A stretch of DNA of 43,490 bases from UM-FILTER-49-7 sp964599895. Its GTDB lineage: Bacteria > Acidobacteriota > Holophagae > Thermotomaculales > Thermotomaculaceae. The stretch lies in the NCBI GenBank assembly GCA_964599895.1, contig CAZRHT010000021.1, forward strand, positions 1-43,490, written 5' to 3'. The translations under genes and the position numbers were made by a program. How positions within the stretch are numbered: position 1 is the first letter of the stretch; every line of letters begins with the position of its first letter. Positions 43,082 to 43,490 of this stretch are shown here, piece by piece. Below the pieces are notes generated by a model. The model did no database searches, was not told where the DNA came from, and was given only the letters and a program-made list of their open reading frames with translations.

Positions 43082-43490
43082 GGAGAATCTTCCTGTCTTT
43101 TTTCGAAAATATCCGATCGAGATCCAGAATCATAATCGGCTTTCCATCACGGGTAAGAATGCCGGAAACAGGCATATCTCCGGTATCACCGCCTTTTATC
43201 TCATCTTCATTCACTTCAATGACATTTAGAATTTCCGTCACGCGGAAAGCCACCAGCATGTCTTCTACCGTGACCAGAAATAGGGGGCCTTCGGTAACAG
43301 CATCAAGCCCGTATTTCCCGCCGATTTTTACCACGGAGATAATGTGCTCCCTGTACGCAAAAACCCCTTCAACATAATCCGGTCCATCCGGTACTTTTGT
43401 AATCTCCATTTCCTTCAACACATGGGAAACGCACCGGACATCCAGTGCCATCTGTGTTTTCCCCACACGAAACAGCAATGCGTACTTCAT
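43068..43490 (-). CDS. cheW: CheW-like chemotaxis scaffold protein
   Basis: 140 residues, complete; the ATG is at the last bases of the window. The sequence matches the CheW fold: LLFRVGKTQMALDVRCVSHV, then VEGVFAYREHIISVVKIGGK and VSGILTRDGKPIMILDLDRI. CheW couples receptors to CheA. It may be part of a chemosensory operon continuing upstream, outside the window. It is the first gene seen of the pair with the lpxH-like gene, which it overlaps by 14 bases. Confidence 0.9.
   Translation of the reverse strand: MKYALLFRVGKTQMALDVRCVSHVLKEMEITKVPDGPDYVEGVFAYREHIISVVKIGGKYGLDAVTEGPLFLVTVEDMLVAFRVTEILNVIEVNEDEIKGGDTGDMPVSGILTRDGKPIMILDLDRIFSKKDRKILRALY

Noticed and set aside
1..43490. tRNA, rRNA and CRISPR arrays
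   Set aside because: I looked in the intergenic regions for T-loop-like sequences and for regularly spaced short repeats and found none that hold up.

Overview
This is a 43.5 kb stretch of a draft bacterial genome. It contains a 100-N assembly gap at 29340-29439. About 44 genes lie on both strands in short, tightly overlapped operons. The organism looks Gram-negative: there is an LpxH-like lipid A enzyme, a TorF-like outer-membrane barrel ending in Phe, type IV pilus genes and a UbiE/MenG quinone methyltransferase. A GPP34 protein, a bactofilin and a propeller-GGDEF sensor would fit an uncultured Acidobacteriota-like or deep-branching Gram-negative lineage. That placement is inference only; there is no rRNA or tRNA in the window.

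Layout. 1-1.7 kb: an ECF sigma factor with its zinc-finger anti-sigma factor, a stand-alone copy of the anti-sigma membrane domain, and a YbjQ protein. 1.8-5.6 kb: a GPP34 protein, then a CHASE4 histidine kinase overlapping an unusual double-receiver LuxR-type regulator. 5.9-13.4 kb (minus): an outer-membrane protein and a minor-pilin operon pilV-pilW-pilX-pilY1-gspH. 13.8-15.6 kb (minus): NifS and NifU-type iron-sulfur assembly genes. 15.8-16.8 kb: a solitary integron gene cassette with an intact-looking attC site and a short SPFH/HflK-like gene. 17.4-22.4 kb (plus): TauE/SafE permease, GNAT acetyltransferase, argF, a large unrecognised protein and a bactofilin. 22.4-25.8 kb (minus): aminotransferase, MgtE and rhomboid protease. 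26.1-29.3 kb (plus): typA, a phosphoesterase and ubiE, the last cut by the gap. 29.4-30.6 kb (minus): a type IV pilin and its prepilin peptidase. 30.8-35.6 kb (plus): OPT transporter, PqqD-like, rhodanese, DoxX/MauE, thioesterase, DgkA and a DUF1643-like protein. 35.9-38.9 kb: a two-component-type propeller fused to a diguanylate cyclase. 39.1-42.3 kb: an operon of PTS EIIA, PII-like protein and two cation:proton antiporter proteins. 42.3-43.5 kb (minus): an LpxH-like phosphoesterase and CheW.

How the genes relate. The pilin, minor pilins, PilY1 and prepilin peptidase would act together in one type IV pilus system. NifU and NifS form a scaffold/desulfurase pair. The EIIA/PII/antiporter operon looks like a transport unit with two built-in regulatory inputs. 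The most notable item is the attC-bounded cassette: both junctions, the paired attC arms with bulged bases, and the pre-insertion site can be read directly, yet no integrase is visible nearby. A second unusual item is a mosaic intergenic repeat family found at four sites.
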